In this document: positions 32,640 through 45,523 of the stretch, piece by piece | Layout: every line of letters begins with the position of its first letter | Numbering within the stretch: position 1 is the stretch's first letter | Source: Bidens hawaiensis | Lineage: Eukaryota; Streptophyta; Magnoliopsida; Asterales; Asteraceae | NCBI GenBank assembly: GCA_021521415.1 | Contig: JAIQDT010001952.1 | Coordinates: 124,001-188,000 of the forward strand | Reading direction: 5' to 3' | DNA: 64,000 nucleotides | Position numbers and translations under genes: made by a program | The notes under the pieces: model-generated | Told to the model about the DNA's origin: nothing | Database searches by the model: none | The model's input: only the letters and a program-made list of their open reading frames with translations

Positions 32640-34396
32640 TGAAATCTTCGTTTAAACACACGATTAATGTTTAAGCACTCGATGCATATGTGTTATTTGT
32701 AAGTTTCTGTTCTATTTAAGTTTTATAATGTTTCTCACGTATTGGGATATCCGAAACCAAACTTAGTGTCATGCTAAGGTTCAGGTCGACAAAACCCAAA
32801 TACTTGGTTAAACCCACGTTTGGGTGTTTTGTTTGATAAAACTTCTAAACTTGTTTAGCTTATGAGTTTTGAAATTAATCTCATTTATTTATCGTTATGG
32901 AGTGTCAGATTCCAATTTGATATGTTATAAATCCCTGAATCGACTAAATCGAACACCTGCTTAAACCCGTTTTAAAATTTAAATTGGTTTTACTCCCTTA
33001 AAAATACAAACGTATTAAAGTATCGATCTTTTATATATTTTTCATATTATGGACATATTGGAATGAAACTCCACCTAATATCGAGTGTCGGAATGATAAA
33101 ATCAATTACTTCCCTGAACCCATTTCGGTGTTACATTAAGTGTTATTCGGTTAAGACAATGGTTTATATTTAACAATTTGAGTTTATAAGTTTATTTACT
33201 CATTTTCATATTATGGATAATTCGGAACCAAACTCGATCTAATATCAAGTGTCAAACTTATAAAAACCGAACACTCATTAAAAGTCGTGTTTCGGTGTTT
33301 ACACTAACCTGATTGTGCACACTTGCATTAAACCAATTCTCTAGGCTAAACTAATTAAAGGTTGAGTGAAACTAATAAGTTAACATCAAGACCCAATTTA
33401 TTTTGTGTCATACTTATTTGACTCGTTTATTAAATTCATCAAATCCAAGTTAACAATTTAAGACCCCCAAATCCTAAAAGCTCAAGTCTTACTATTTATT
33501 ATTATTTAATTAGACTTTATCTTTCACTTCATGAACCAATATTAATATGAGGACATTCATTATTGGACTCACACATTAAAAGCAAACCCCACGGTTTGTC
33601 TGCTGAAAGACAGACTCCTCTATTTCATTGCTCGCTTCATTTTCAAGTGACTACTTACACTCTCCTTTTGACCATTTTAATATTATTGGGGGTATCATGC
33701 GTAACCATATTCAAACCAAAAACTTTTAATATTTCGAACCTCATCCATAATTCCACAATATTTGTTTATATGAATATTTGCCTAATTATTGTTTATGCCT
33801 CGTTATGAATACGTGCTTAAGTGTTTATTATTGTTTATGGTTCGACCTCATCCTCATCCTCATTAAATATGACCATACGCCCCGTTACTATTGCGCTTTA
33901 TGCTAAATAGAAAAAGGGTCTCATTTATTTTATCCTACTAATTTTGGTTGTTACCAATTAGAATGGATTCGCAAGTGTTTATATTTTCATATTCAATAAT
34001 TGAATTGATATTCTACTTACACATAAGAATTGTGTCTTTTGCCTCATGATACACACACACATAAAAATAGTTGTATTTCTTACCAACATTCGTGTTGACC
34101 AAATTTATTTTTATGCATGCTACATGTTTGATTTTAGGTTGATTATGAATATTAAAGACTTATCACTTATATTGGACCGCTAGGATTCTATATCAATTGA
34201 ATAAATTGTTGTCTTGTTATTACAATATTTGAATTGTTGTATTTTGTTTATTAGACAAGTTGTATATGTGTTTGAATGAATGAATGAAGAATGAATGAAA
34301 CGAGTTGATTAATTATTATCATTTAATAGTGTCTTGTGCATATGAGTAATCATAGTCGTGCCCTGACATGTTCAGTCGCCTTTGGTCGTGATGTCA
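32640..34396 (-). mobile_element. LTR-like repeat E, copy 1
   Basis: The right edge, reverse-complemented, reads TGACATCACGACCAAAGGCG, matching the left edge of copy 2 (TGTCACACCGACCAAAGCGG, 52243). Similarity continues with ACACTATTAA. It contains about four copies of a unit with period near 165 bp (TATTATGGATAATTCGGAAC and AATATCAAGTGTC at 32744, 32889, 33045 and 33210). No coding sequence. The left edge is not defined. Confidence 0.5.
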
Positions 34397-34626
34397 TATC
34401 GCGTATCAAAAATAGATGATAATCATGTAATAAACCAAAAGGATGATTTAAAATCGTTAGTCGTAAAATTGAATGAAGAAAGTTAAGGACTTTCACTATT
34501 TGAGTCAAAACCTATATCTACCCAAGAGTGAATGTAGGTTTGCTCCATATATAAATTAACACTTAATGAAAAGGGAAATTGTAGATACCATGTATCAATA
34601 CCTCTTCAATGATACTGAGCGCACTA
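34397..34626. other. spacer between repeat E and element F
   Basis: Nothing recognised. Confidence 0.4.
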
Positions 34627-35148
34627 TGTAAGAACTCAGATTTTTTTTAAAATTATTGTTTTATTAGACGTTACCTGACCCACTTTTATGTTCGGTTTAT
34701 TTTATCAAATAAAAATATCGCATTTACCCAGTATTCATTATTTTATTATTATTTGTTTAGTATATTATTTAATATATATAAATAACTATCAAAGATATAC
34801 ATTTTAACCTCTAAACTACACTTTAACCTCTTATTGTTCCCACCTCTATACTTCAAGGACTAAATTGCAATTTTGATTATTATAATCTTAAAATCCATTT
34901 ACCCATTTTCTAGACCCGTAACCCATGCACATACCCGTATCCAAAGACCCGCTTATTTTCTTGTAGCATAATACTAGTGATAAACTAGGAATTGATCTGG
35001 GGGAGTTACTACTCTTGCTATAATCGGCCTACCGATTAAATTAATTAGGAAACAACGATCTTTTGCGATGCGTATTAACTTAATATACCTCACCATCTAT
35101 ACTTGTTTAGCAAAATATCACTAATCATCAATTAGAAATCAATTAAGC

Positions 35149-37274
35149 TGTAAGGCCTCGATCCTAGTGCCTCACTTTTATCGTTGGATTTACTTATAAA
35201 CACAGTTCTATAAATCAGAGTTTAATAAAACTTTCACGGAATATTAAAAATTTAATCGTTTATTACAAAACATTTGATCTTTTCTTTAAAAACATAATAC
35301 ACAACATCATATTTAAAACATCAACACTTCCATCTGTAGATGCCAGCCATCAAATCCATGCCATGTGCCATCCTCATGCCATCTCAATAAACATATATAC
35401 CTGCGTGAATACTAAAAGTCAGCTACGATGAGTGAGTTCTTGTTAATCTGGCAACATACAATTCATTCTCATACATTCATTCACGTATCCGAAGACACGT
35501 ATTAATACCTTAACCTTGTATAAATATCCATAAGAGGAACGTCACGTAATATCTATTAAAAGAACTATTACTATTACCCATACTATATATATATTCTCCA
35601 TAGAAGGGACACTCTAAATACTTTCCATAGAAGGAACACTCTATATACTTTCCATAGAAGGAACACTCTATATATTATCCATAGAAGGAACACTATACTA
35701 TCCATAGAAGGAACTCTATACTATCAATAGAAGGAACGTTATACATTATCCATAGAAGGAAGCCTATGTATTATCCATAGAAGGAGCACTGTATATAAGT
35801 TATTATTTAATATCCATGTAAGGAGCTAATCACTTCCCTTGGCGATACGTGAAATATCCGAAGATCGTTCACGCGCCAACAAACGCTTATTCGTAACCTC
35901 AATTCAATAGTTATCACATAAATCATCTATAGCATACACTTACCACTTAAGGTAAGTGTATTCACACTTCACATTGAGTATGCACACAGCCCCGAATACA
36001 TAACAAGGAAATGGGGCTAGAAACTCACCTGAATGCGGTTACGTTCGCCGTTAATAGTTATTCCTTTCTTTAGTTGTGCATGGCTAACTGTATAATAATT
36101 ACACGTATCAATTAACTATCACTACCCATATCGCGTTTCTAGTCTGATTATAACCCTCAACGAACGGGGGTCCGGGGACAGCGCCCCTGGCAGCGGGGTT
36201 ATAGGGGTGGCAACCCCTAGCAGGATCCAAGGGGCAGAGCCCCTGGCTGGGTTCGAGCTGCCAGGTCAGCTTGGAAAAATTTTATTTCTATTAACTGTCT
36301 TAATACATTTTTCATTAGGATTTGCAATTATTATTTTATTCACCCACTCATTCGTTATAACGAATTAAGCCTAAATCGTTATCGGATTACGGTCTAATTC
36401 GTTATCTGCTTCATTGTCCTGATTCGTTAGCTTATTTCGTTATCTGGCAGATTCGCTAGCTGATTCGTTATTCTTGTTCATCATCTTATCATAGCGAATG
36501 GGTGAGTAACGAATCACTTGATTCGTTATCTTAACCATAACGAATGGTGAGTAACGAATCAAAGTCAAAATTGTGAAGAACACACGCAGTCAACGTTTAT
36601 TAGATCTGCAATAAAACCTTCGATCTTTAACAAAACATCATGATTTAGGTATCAGTGAACTCGGAATCACCTCGCCTACAAACCCCAATCCATTAATCAC
36701 CCATATATTGCGTTTTACACTGTGCGATTTACACATATAGACATACGGCTCGTTAATCGAACAATTAAACCATCATATGTAAACGAATTCCAGTGAGGTT
36801 TGTTATGTTGGATTTGTTTATATCTTTCTCAAACAAATCTAAGATCCCCCAAACAAATCCGAACCCTAATGAACGATTTCTAATTATAAATGTACCTTAA
36901 ACGAGTCGGTTTACGAACACACTCTAGTCTTGATGTCTTTTTGGTTCGTCACATGTTCTAGCACCAATAAGCTCGGGTTTCACCTTCGGATCTCGGCTCG
37001 GGTTAAAGGATAATGTTTGTGTGTGTTTTTCAAGGTGTAGGCTATGGTGTAGAGATGGATAATAATGGAAAGGATTAGGGTTTAAAGGGTATTTATACTC
37101 CCTTAAGCCCATGGGCCTAAGGCCCATCTTTTCTTTTTGGTCTATACTTAATTCCATCTAATTAGCCTACTTGAACCATCTTTATTATTTTATTACTTCT
37201 CTACTAACTCAAGTAAACTTTTCCGTCATAAATAATATATAAAATATTATTTTTGGAAATTTTGGGATGTTACA
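35149..37274 (-). mobile_element. solo LTR D (TGTAACATCCC family)
   Basis: On the minus strand it runs TGTAACATCCC...GAGGCCTTACA, 2126 bp. Flanks TAAGC and TAAAC differ by one base. The homologous site in the F 3' LTR (near 49443) is uninterrupted, which proves insertion. It has a TATAAAT promoter box (37096-37090), TTCGTTAT motifs (36355-36560), the GC-rich hairpin block (36160-36262), a splice-donor-like CAG|GTGAGT (36030-36022) and a tandem array (35590-35800). No internal retroelement sequence is attached. Confidence 0.9.
35590..35800 (-). repeat. tandem array in solo LTR D
   Basis: About eight copies of a unit of 22-29 bases, CCATAGAAGGAACACTC plus a variable ATATA spacer. It lies where solo LTRs A1, B1 and C have arrays of different sequence. 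Confidence 0.9.
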
Positions 37275-37589
37275 TAAACCTTCCCACACCCTCCTCATTG
37301 CAGCACCAACAAAACCCCTTTGCTTAATCACGTGTTCGTTGTATCTGTTTGGCATTCGTGTTACTGTTCTTGACGGCAACTGTAGATCTAATTAACTATC
37401 AACTATTCGATGTTTGAGGTAATCCATTATATGTTTAGACTCGCTGAGATCTAATGTACACTAGCCCTAACATTAATTGATCAAAACTTAAACGAATTGG
37501 TCAATTGAATAATTAGGGTTCTTGATCCAAGTTGGGATTTTACTAGTTCTTGTATATAAAAGATTGGTTCCATATATTACCAACTGTCA

Positions 37590-37672
37590 CACCCAGCCCA
37601 GTTGGCTGGGTGTGTGCGTGTTCCTCACTGAGCCGGCCACTGGTGCGGGTTCGAGTCCCGGCCAACCCCATT
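37590..37672 (+). repeat. tRNA-like (SINE-like) segment in the F 5' LTR
   Basis: CCAGTTGGCTGGGTG resembles a polymerase III A box region, and GGGTTCGAGTCCCGG (37646-37660) is a good B box about 45 bases later. A tRNA cloverleaf does not fold convincingly. The F 3' LTR has the same segment (49757-49838), so it predates the element's insertion. Confidence 0.4.
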
Positions 37673-37834
37673 CTTTTTGGAAATTATTGTTTACTGATAT
37701 ACTAACCGTATAAAAGCATAAACTAATATTATAAATATCATAAAATTATAAATAATCAATATTTTGTTAAAATCGACACTCTAACTAGTCGTTTTTCGAA
37801 TCATGATTAAAAACCAAATATATATGTATATATA

Positions 37835-37837
<3 letters not shown>

Positions 37838-37870
<33 letters not shown>
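37838..37870 (+). repeat. (TA)n tract, empty MITE target
   Basis: Uninterrupted TA run followed by AGTATGGTTATATATTAG. Its counterpart in the F 3' LTR is split by 1.09 kb of MITEs. Confidence 0.9.
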
Positions 37871-37872
<2 letters not shown>

Positions 37873-39108
37873 TATGGTTATATATTAGTTATTAAAAATT
37901 GATAAATGTTTTTATTATGATTAAGAGTTTAATAAGGTTTTTAAATTAACATATATAGTTTAATCTTATTATTTGACAATATGATTATAAGCTTGAGTAT
38001 TTTATAAATGATTTTATTTTTTATAAATATTATTATTTATTGTCTACATTACTAATTTAAAAGAAATCTTTATTAATAATAAAAATATATGTAAATACAT
38101 TAAACGTATTTTTAGTTTAAAGTAAACATTTAAAACAAATCTCTCTATAAACTATAAAGTTTTTAGAAATATTTATTTAAGTTTGTTTTTATAACTAAAT
38201 CATATTATTTATGTTAAAACTTTGATTATAAAATTTATAATAAATCTAAATAATATTTAACTTTCGTAAATATACACTCGATCAATCATATCTCGAACGT
38301 CTATCTAGTTTTAGATTTATTGTTGAAATCATAGTTATCTATTCAGCGATTATTCTTTATTAGGATATCTCGTCGGCTTTTCCCAAAGAGTTTAATCTAC
38401 CTTTATATCTTATCAAATCGTTATCTCCTCGCTTATCTACTAAAGTGAGTAATCACTCCCCTTCTTTTTACTTATTTTTAAACGTTTTTGGGGACTTATG
38501 CGTACCTATAATTCTCAATAGCAAACTGTGAACTTTGTGTGTGTATCAGTTAAATGCTTATATGCTACATGTTTGTTTGCTTACTTTTTTTATTTGAACG
38601 CATTCGGAGAGGTCCATCATAATCACATAATAGTATGATCATACGATCGTCGTAGTAGCCAACGTCCGCCCCATGACCATGCTTTTACCGACACTTATTA
38701 CTTGCTCATTTTCTTTGATTGCTTATACTCACAGATAATAGTTTTGCTGTTGATTATATGTTACTATACTCATTATTATAACTTATTATTTTTGTATTCT
38801 CAAACTGGTGATCTACTCACTCTACATGTGTTGCTGACAAACCTATATATTTTGTACGCATTTGCAAGTTACCATTAGATTGTTAATCAAGGTGAAGAAC
38901 ACGTAGCGAAGACCATTAGGATTAAAACTTATTCAATAATTATATTATCTTGTTTTGTAATTTCTTTATAATTGATGTATTTAAATGTTGTTTGTTATTA
39001 TATAAATTAACTAGATATTGCCATATTAATGCCATGATAGTACCTTGAGAGTTGTGAGCAATCATCTCACGCCCCATCATTTCTGCCTTAGGTTGAGATA
39101 TGACAGAT

Positions 39109-39121
39109 TGGTATCAGAGCC
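39109..39121 (+). other. element F primer-binding site (tRNA-iMet)
   Basis: TGGTATCAGAGCC, four bases after the LTR end. Confidence 0.85.
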
Positions 39122-40427
39122 GAAGATTTAAGATAGGTTGTTAGTGGTGCCTTAGTAATATGCTTAGGAGCGCCATATGTGCTTATCTGTTTGCCTTATG
39201 TTTTAAAATTATTTGTTTACAACTTTCTTAGATAATTATTTAATTAATTGTTTATTTTTATTGTCATGCACACGCAACTCCGAAGCTATGCTTCACATTC
39301 AAAATATATCACTCCGAGACTAGGTCTCACTCTCAAAATATTTTTATGACTTCTCTCAAAATATTTTTATTTAAATTTAGTTGATTGCTTTTTATTGGGA
39401 AATTCCTTGAGAATCCCCTATCCTTGTTTTGCTCTTTTTCACTTAAAACTAGGGAGTGTGACAAGATTCCCCGCCATAGTGGAAATTGTCATGCGACCAA
39501 CACATTAAGCGTTTAACGTAATCGGCTAAACGGTTACACTCTTTTTGTATTTTATTGTTTTTAAAATGTCTAGTCTGGTGGAAAAACCATGGGACGCCAT
39601 GGACACGCCAACTGTTCATTTGGACAATTCGTTTTATTTACGATATTTAGTTGGAACATTATCATCCGTGGTGATACACGGGATACTCCAACTACTCATG
39701 TTTACATACATTTATTCGTTTTTTTTATTTTGGCCGTTTAAAACGCCATGTAACGCTCATGGGCGACAAACTTAATTGTATTGTTGATATGCTATTTATA
39801 TGGGCCAAATAAAATGCCATGGACAAGCTCATGGGAAGCCCAACTCACACATTTGATTTGTTTTGGTATGCTAATAAGTTGCGAAAATAAAATGTCGTGG
39901 AAAGCTCATGGAAAACCCAACAGATCGTAGAACATTTGCTATTTGTTTATTTGCTTATTTACTCGATTATATTTGAAACAACATCTTATGATTTGGTTTG
40001 TTTACTCAGTTATGGTTGAATCAAAAATTTATGGATTTCGATCTATTCACCAACTTAAAAATAGTTTAATTCCTACGATTGAGCATATATCATTCACTCA
40101 TAAACGCTCAGTTACCACTAGTACAACTTATCTAATTTTTATTTTTTCTTCACTAACTCATATAAAATTTACACAATTTATCAACCCTCTCATAACACCG
40201 CAACTTATTTAATCATAGAGTGATTTCTTTAAGACACCATTGTTTTGATCAAAATTAATCATCAGTTTTCTTTAAAACGTTGTATGATCACTCGTATAGT
40301 TAAGGAGATAGCTCCTGCAATCTCTAGAATATAAAATCAAATTCAAAACATTGATATAGCCAATTCAATTGTGTTCATTAACTTCCTTGATGGTAACTTC
40401 CATTTATTTTCCCCTACTCATCCTCAT

Positions 40428-40464
<37 letters not shown>

Positions 40465-40655
40465 GTAGCAGCAGCAGCAACAACAACAACAACAACAACA
40501 ACAACAAGTCCAATCATAAAAACTATAGTGATTATCAAATCAATCATCAACCTCGACAAAATCAAATTATGCTGAGAAAGAAACTTTACATAAGTATTCA
40601 CTCGTTATGCCCCACTAGTAACTTTCATCATTCGCTCAAGCCTCATGTCGTTTTT
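39122..40655 (+). pseudogene. element F leader and decayed gag
   Basis: The leader (39560-39920) has three or four diverged repeats built from GCCATGGACA, GCTCATGGGAA and CCAAC. From about 40370 a frame rich in Asn arises from an (AAC)n tract with AGC interruptions (40428-40507), continuing as QNQIM. A low-complexity Asn/Gln stretch is common in gag between the capsid-like domain and the zinc knuckle. The knuckle follows beyond the A1 insertion (45420-45480). No intact reading frame exists. Confidence 0.5.
40428..40507 (+). repeat. (AAC)n microsatellite
   Basis: AAC units with a central AGC block. Encodes poly-Asn/Ser or poly-Thr depending on frame. Confidence 0.95.
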
Positions 40656-42374
40656 TGTAACATCCTGCTTTTGATAATAAATAAAAGAAATTTCATTTAC
40701 TTAATAAAGTGTCTTGTATCAGTTATGATTAAATCAACTATTAGAAGGTGGGCTTGGACTTTAAAAGATGGAATAAGATATGGAATGGGCCTTAGGTCCA
40801 TGAGCTTAAAGGAGTATAAATTACCCCTTAAACCCTAATCCTTTTCATTTTCATCCATCTCTACACCATAGACTACACCTTCAAAACACACACAAACACC
40901 CTCCTATATCCCGAGCCAAGATCCGAAGGTGAAAACCCTAGCTTGTTGGTGCTAGAACGTTGTAACGAGCAAAATCTGACATCAAGACTTGATCGTGTTC
41001 GTATATCAATTAGTTTAAAGGTACGTCTATAACGAAAACTTGTTCGGCTCGTTTAGTATTCCTAGATCTATATAGAAATGGTAAAAATGAATCAAACATA
41101 ACGATTCTTGTTGAAATTCGTTAACATGTACTGGATTAATTAATCAAAGGTTGTGTCGTAGCTATGAATCAATCAAATTCACCATTTAAACCTTAATGTT
41201 TGGATGTTTGGATGATTGGGGTTAGTAGGCGCTGGGTATACGATCCTAATGATACCAATTTCGTGTTATTTCGTCAAGATTTGAGGCTTAATTGAGAATC
41301 TGGTGTATGTTGACTGTTTCTGATTTTGACTTTGACCTCAGAGTCAAAGATCTGGATAAGGCTGATGCTCATTCATCATGATTGAATGAATCTACGGTCA
41401 TTTGTTAAGCAATCATAACGAATGAGGTTGCATGTGTAACAAATGAGCCCTGATTCGCCACATAGGAGTAACGAATGACCTTATTCATTCGTCATTCGTT
41501 CATTTGCCTTGAGGAGACAACGAATGGGACCATTCACCATAGAAAATGGTGTAACGAATGATACATACTCAGAAGGAAGATTTTATAACGAATCAGGCCA
41601 TTCGTTACAACGAATGAAGGAAGATTTCATAATGAATCAGACCATATAACGAATGAAGTCATTCGTCAGAGCGAATATGATAGCGAATGATGCTTAACCA
41701 GAAACCATTCGTCATAGCGAATGGGATAACGAATGGGGCTTAATCAGAGGCCATTTGTAACATCCTACTTTCGGTAATAATAATAAAATAAACTTCGTAT
41801 ATTTTATAGTGGGTCGTTATCGGTTTAGATAAATAGAATGTGAGTTGGGCTAGTGTTGGGTTAAATGGATATGGGTTATGGACTTGGGTTATGAAAGAAA
41901 GAAGGAAAAACCATGGGCTTAAGCCCATTATCCCTAAATATATAAACCATAATCACCATTAAATCCCTCATTTTACACATATCCCTTACACCACCCAAAA
42001 CACACACTTAAGATCTCTCTCTAGTTCCTCATTCTTCTCTAGCCGAAACCAAGAAGGAAACCGAGCACCGACCCGAGGTAATACTAGTATGATGTTTTAT
42101 TTTCTTGAACCCAATAGATTTAGTCACAAAACGACGAACCGACACCGTTAAACCGTTAAGTTACAAGATCCGGGTATTATCGGGTATAAACCAAACCTAA
42201 GATGAGCTTAGGGGTCACCCTAGCTCAGATCTGGATCAAACGAGACGAAAAACGATGAAAACGGTGCTAAAACACGTTTTTCCGGCCACCGCCCAGTTTT
42301 CCGGCACGGCGGCGCCGGAAAGGCGGCGCAGGTATTTAAGGATGTCAGGGAATGTTCCTGACATTCTCTGACAA

Positions 42375-42710
42375 AACCTAACCCTAATTCGTTACGGAAG
42401 CCTAACGAACTAACCCATGATTCGTTAAGCCAATTCGCTATGGAAGAATAACGAACTAGCCTTAGTTCCTGTCCAGATTCGTTAAGGAAAATATAACGAA
42501 TTAACCCCAATTCGTTATAGTCATTCGTTAAAGGAGATGACGAATTAGAAGGTTCAATTCGTTACCAGGATGATTCGCTATGTGGACTGGTTCGTTATAT
42601 GGACTTTTCGTCACAAGACCAGTTCGTTAGAGGGTTCAATTCGCTACAATGACCAACTCGTTAAAACAAACCAATTCGTTAAGAACCAGGTAACGAACTA
42701 AAGTTTAATA
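42375..42710 (+). repeat. field of TTCGTTA/TAACGAA motifs in B1
   Basis: Roughly 19 copies of TTCGTTA, TAACGAA or one-base variants (TTCGCTA, GACGAA) in 335 bases, in both orientations. Equivalent fields lie in D (36355-36560), A1 (41400-41755) and C (46150-46520). Confidence 0.9.
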
Positions 42711-43359
42711 AAATGACAGAATGGTCTCTGAACTTAGAAAAAGAATGATTTAATTACAAGGAATCCCTTGAACTTTTAAGTAGCAAATTAATTAATGATT
42801 CAAAATGCTAATGGGAAATGTGATAAGACAGTTAATAAAAATCAATTAATTAATGATCCAGCAAGGGGCTCTGCCCCTTGGACCCTGCTAGGGGATGCCG
42901 CCCCTAGACCCCGCTGCCAGGGGCGCTGCCCCTGGACCCCCGTTCGTTGTGGGTTATATAAAGATAGAAATAGGACATGAGTAGTAATAGTTAATTGATA
43001 CATGTAATTGTTATACAGTTAGTCGTGCACAGCTCAAGAAATGAATAACGATAAACGGTGAACGTAACCGCATTCAGGTGAGTTTCTAGCCCTATTTCCT
43101 TGCTATGTTTTCGGGGCTGTGTGCATACTCTATGTTACTAGTTAATACACTTACCTTAAGTGATAAGTGTATGCATTTTATGATTTATGTATGAATGAAT
43201 GCTTGACGATGCATGAACGACCTTCGGGTATTGCATGCGCCTCCAAGAGATAGTATAAAGATATGATTGACTTATATATGATGTATAGATGATGTATGGA
43301 TGTATGAAAGTTATAATTATGAATGTATAGAAAGGTAAGAAAGGTATAGATAGAACAAG

Positions 43360-43525
43360 GGAACCGACCCTAATAATGTCGGCGAATGTAGGGAACCGAC
43401 CCTAATAATATCGGCGAATGTAGGGGACCGACCCTAATAATATTGGTGAATGTTGGGAACCGACCCTAATAATATCGGCGAATGTATGGGACCGACCCTA
43501 ATAATATCGGCGAAGGTTATAGGGC
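43360..43525 (+). repeat. tandem array in solo LTR B1
   Basis: Five units of about 31 bp: GGGAACCGACCCTAATAAT then ATCGGCGAATGTA. Confidence 0.95.
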
Positions 43526-44599
43526 AGAAGGCTCTTTAAAATGTATGTGTATGAATGAAAGTATGTATGTTAATATTAAAGAAAGAATGAAAGTATGTAA
43601 GTATGTAAGATAATAGGAAGGTATGTACCTTCGAGGACATATGTAAATATGTGAATGTATTGTACGTTGCCTGATTAACTAGAACTCAGTTAGCGTAGCT
43701 GACTTTTAGTATGCACGCAGGCTAATCGACTGAGACAGCTGGCTTGAGGGAGACACATGGCAATACTAAAGAGGCTGGCATCTGAAGATTTGTCGTGATG
43801 TTTTGAAACTATGTTTTATGTTATGTTTTAAAAAGACAAGTTATGGATGTTTGTAATGGATGGTTGACAGTTTATATTATTCCGTGAAAGTTTTAATTAA
43901 CAATAATATTTAGAACTGTGTTTATGAGTAAATCCAACACCAAAGTAGGGCTACCGGTAACGGGGCCTTACACCATTCGTTATAACGAACGAGTTAGCGA
44001 ATTAAATAATAGCTTAAGAATTCCAATGAAATTTGTGTAAAGGCAGTTAATGAAAATAAAATTTTTCCAAGCTGACCTGGACCCAGCCAGGGGCTCTGCC
44101 CCTAGGACCCCACTAGGGGTTGCCGCCCCTAAAACCCCGCTGCCCCCGGACCTCGTTTGTTAAGGGTTATATTAAATTAGAAATATGATATGGTTAGGGA
44201 TAGTTAATCGATACGTGTAATTGTTATACAGTTAGCCGCGCTCAGTTAAAGAAAGGAGTTATCATTAACTCTGAAAGGAACCGAGTTCAGGTAAGTTTCT
44301 AGCCCCATTTCCTTGTTATGTTTTCAGGGCTGTGTGCATACTCAATGTTTTTAGTTAATACACTTACCTTAAGTGGTAAGTGTATGCCTTCTATGATTTT
44401 ATGTATGAATGAATGCTTGACTGTACGTGAACGATCTTCGGATATTGCATATACCGCCAGGTAATAGTGTGACATGTTATTGTTTTACGGATGATGTATG
44501 AATGATATATGAAAGTTATGGAAAAGATTAGGTGTATGTGTGAAAGTACATAAATTTAAATATAAAGAAGATAATGAATGGTTGTGTGGAGGTATGCAT

Positions 44600-44820
44600 A
44601 AAGGGTTGCAGACCTTAATGATATATGCGAAGGTTACATGGTTGCATACCCTAATAATATATGCGAAGGTTACAGGGTTGCATACCCTAATAATATATGC
44701 GTAGCTTGAGGGGTTGCACACCCAAATAATATATCCGAAGTTTACAGGGTTGCATACCCTAATAATATATGTGAAGGTTACAGGTTTGCAGACCCTAATA
44801 ATATATGCGAAAATTATGGG
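44600..44820 (+). repeat. tandem array in solo LTR A1
   Basis: Six units of about 34-36 bp: GGTTGCATACCCTAATAAT then ATATGCGAAGGTTACA. Only CCCTAATAAT is shared with the B1 unit. Confidence 0.95.
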
Positions 44821-45321
44821 GCGAGATGCTCTTTAAATCGTAGAGATAATTACGTATGTATAAGTAAGCTTAAACAAGAAAGCATGAAAGTATGAAAGAA
44901 AGAAAGGAAGTATGTATGTATGTATGGATGGATGAAATAAAGCTAATAGGCTAAGTACGTGATATGTATCTTCGGATACGTATGTATGTAAGTATGTGAA
45001 TGTATTGTATGCTACCTGATTCATTAGAACTCACTCAGTGTAGCTAACTTTTAGTATGCACGCAGGTAAATAGACTGAGACAGTTCGCTTGAGGGGGACA
45101 CATGGCATGATCTGAAGAAGCTGGTATCTGAAGAATTGACATGATGTTTTAATACTATATTTTATGTTATGTTTTAAAAGACAAGTTATGAATGTTTGTA
45201 ACGAAAGGTTGGCCTTTATTATTATTCCGCGAAACTTTTAATTAACTCTGATATTTAGAACTGTGTTTATGAGTAAATACAACATCCAAGTAGGGCACCG
45301 GGATCGGGGCCTTACATTTTT

Positions 45322-45523
45322 GCACCCAAGGTATTCGTTTCGATCACCCTTGCAAATACATGCCCTACATCGTCTAGTGCACAAGATGTCCCACAACGGT
45401 CTATGCCGCCTACTTAACCCTACACACTTTCTACACGTGCTTTCTACAACTATGGAAACCCTAATCATCTACGCCATGTGTGTCCTCGACTTATTCATAT
45501 TCATCGAGCTGAAGTTTATTAAA
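45322..45523 (+). pseudogene. element F gag zinc-knuckle remnant
   Basis: Between solo LTRs A1 and C the plus strand encodes, in a broken frame, TRAFYNYGNPNHLRHVCPR, which matches the CX2CX4HX4C knuckle of Ty3 gag with both first cysteines replaced by other residues. It is preceded by Ser/Pro-rich sequence, as usual. It confirms that F once had a gag gene in the plus orientation. Confidence 0.5.

Larger units (their letters stand above)
34627..39105 (+). repeat. element F 5' LTR (contains solo LTR D)
   Basis: It matches 48921-51638 over 34627-35148 and 37275-38340. The last 760 bp (to 39105) have no counterpart in the truncated 3' LTR. It holds a (TA)n tract at 37838-37870 that is empty here but occupied in the 3' LTR. 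Confidence 0.8.
41756..43972 (+). mobile_element. solo LTR B1, nested in A1
   Basis: TGTAACATCCTAC...GGGGCCTTACA, 2217 bp, with a perfect target duplication CCATT (41751-41755 and 43973-43977). The duplicated CCATT is itself part of a CCATTCGTTA motif of the host LTR. Features in order: GGGCTTAAGCCC palindrome, TATATAAACC promoter box (41938-41947), motif field (42375-42710), GC-rich block (42862-42950), CAG|GTGAGT (43077-43085) and tandem array (43360-43525). Confidence 0.95.
40656..45316 (+). mobile_element. solo LTR A1 (TGTAACATCC family), split by B1
   Basis: Starts TGTAACATCCTGC, ends CGGGGCCTTACA, with a perfect target duplication TTTTT (40651-40655 and 45317-45321). Solo LTR B1 interrupts it at 41756-43972. 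Without B1 it is about 2.44 kb. It has a TATAAAT box near 40816, TTCGTTA/TAACGAA motifs (41400-41755 and 43976-44000), the GC-rich block (44085-44165), a splice-donor-like CAG|GTAAGT (44288-44296) and a 34-bp tandem array (44600-44820). Confidence 0.9.

Noticed and set aside
35590..35800. CRISPR-like array
   Set aside because: Plant LTR tandem repeat with no unique spacers and no cas genes.
37590..37672. A functional tRNA gene
   Set aside because: B box is good but no cloverleaf or acceptor stem pairs, and the segment is repeated in both F LTRs.
40369..40601. Poly-Thr, poly-Asn and poly-Val frames
   Set aside because: All three come from the (AAC)n tract; only the Asn-rich frame could be gag remnant, noted as such.
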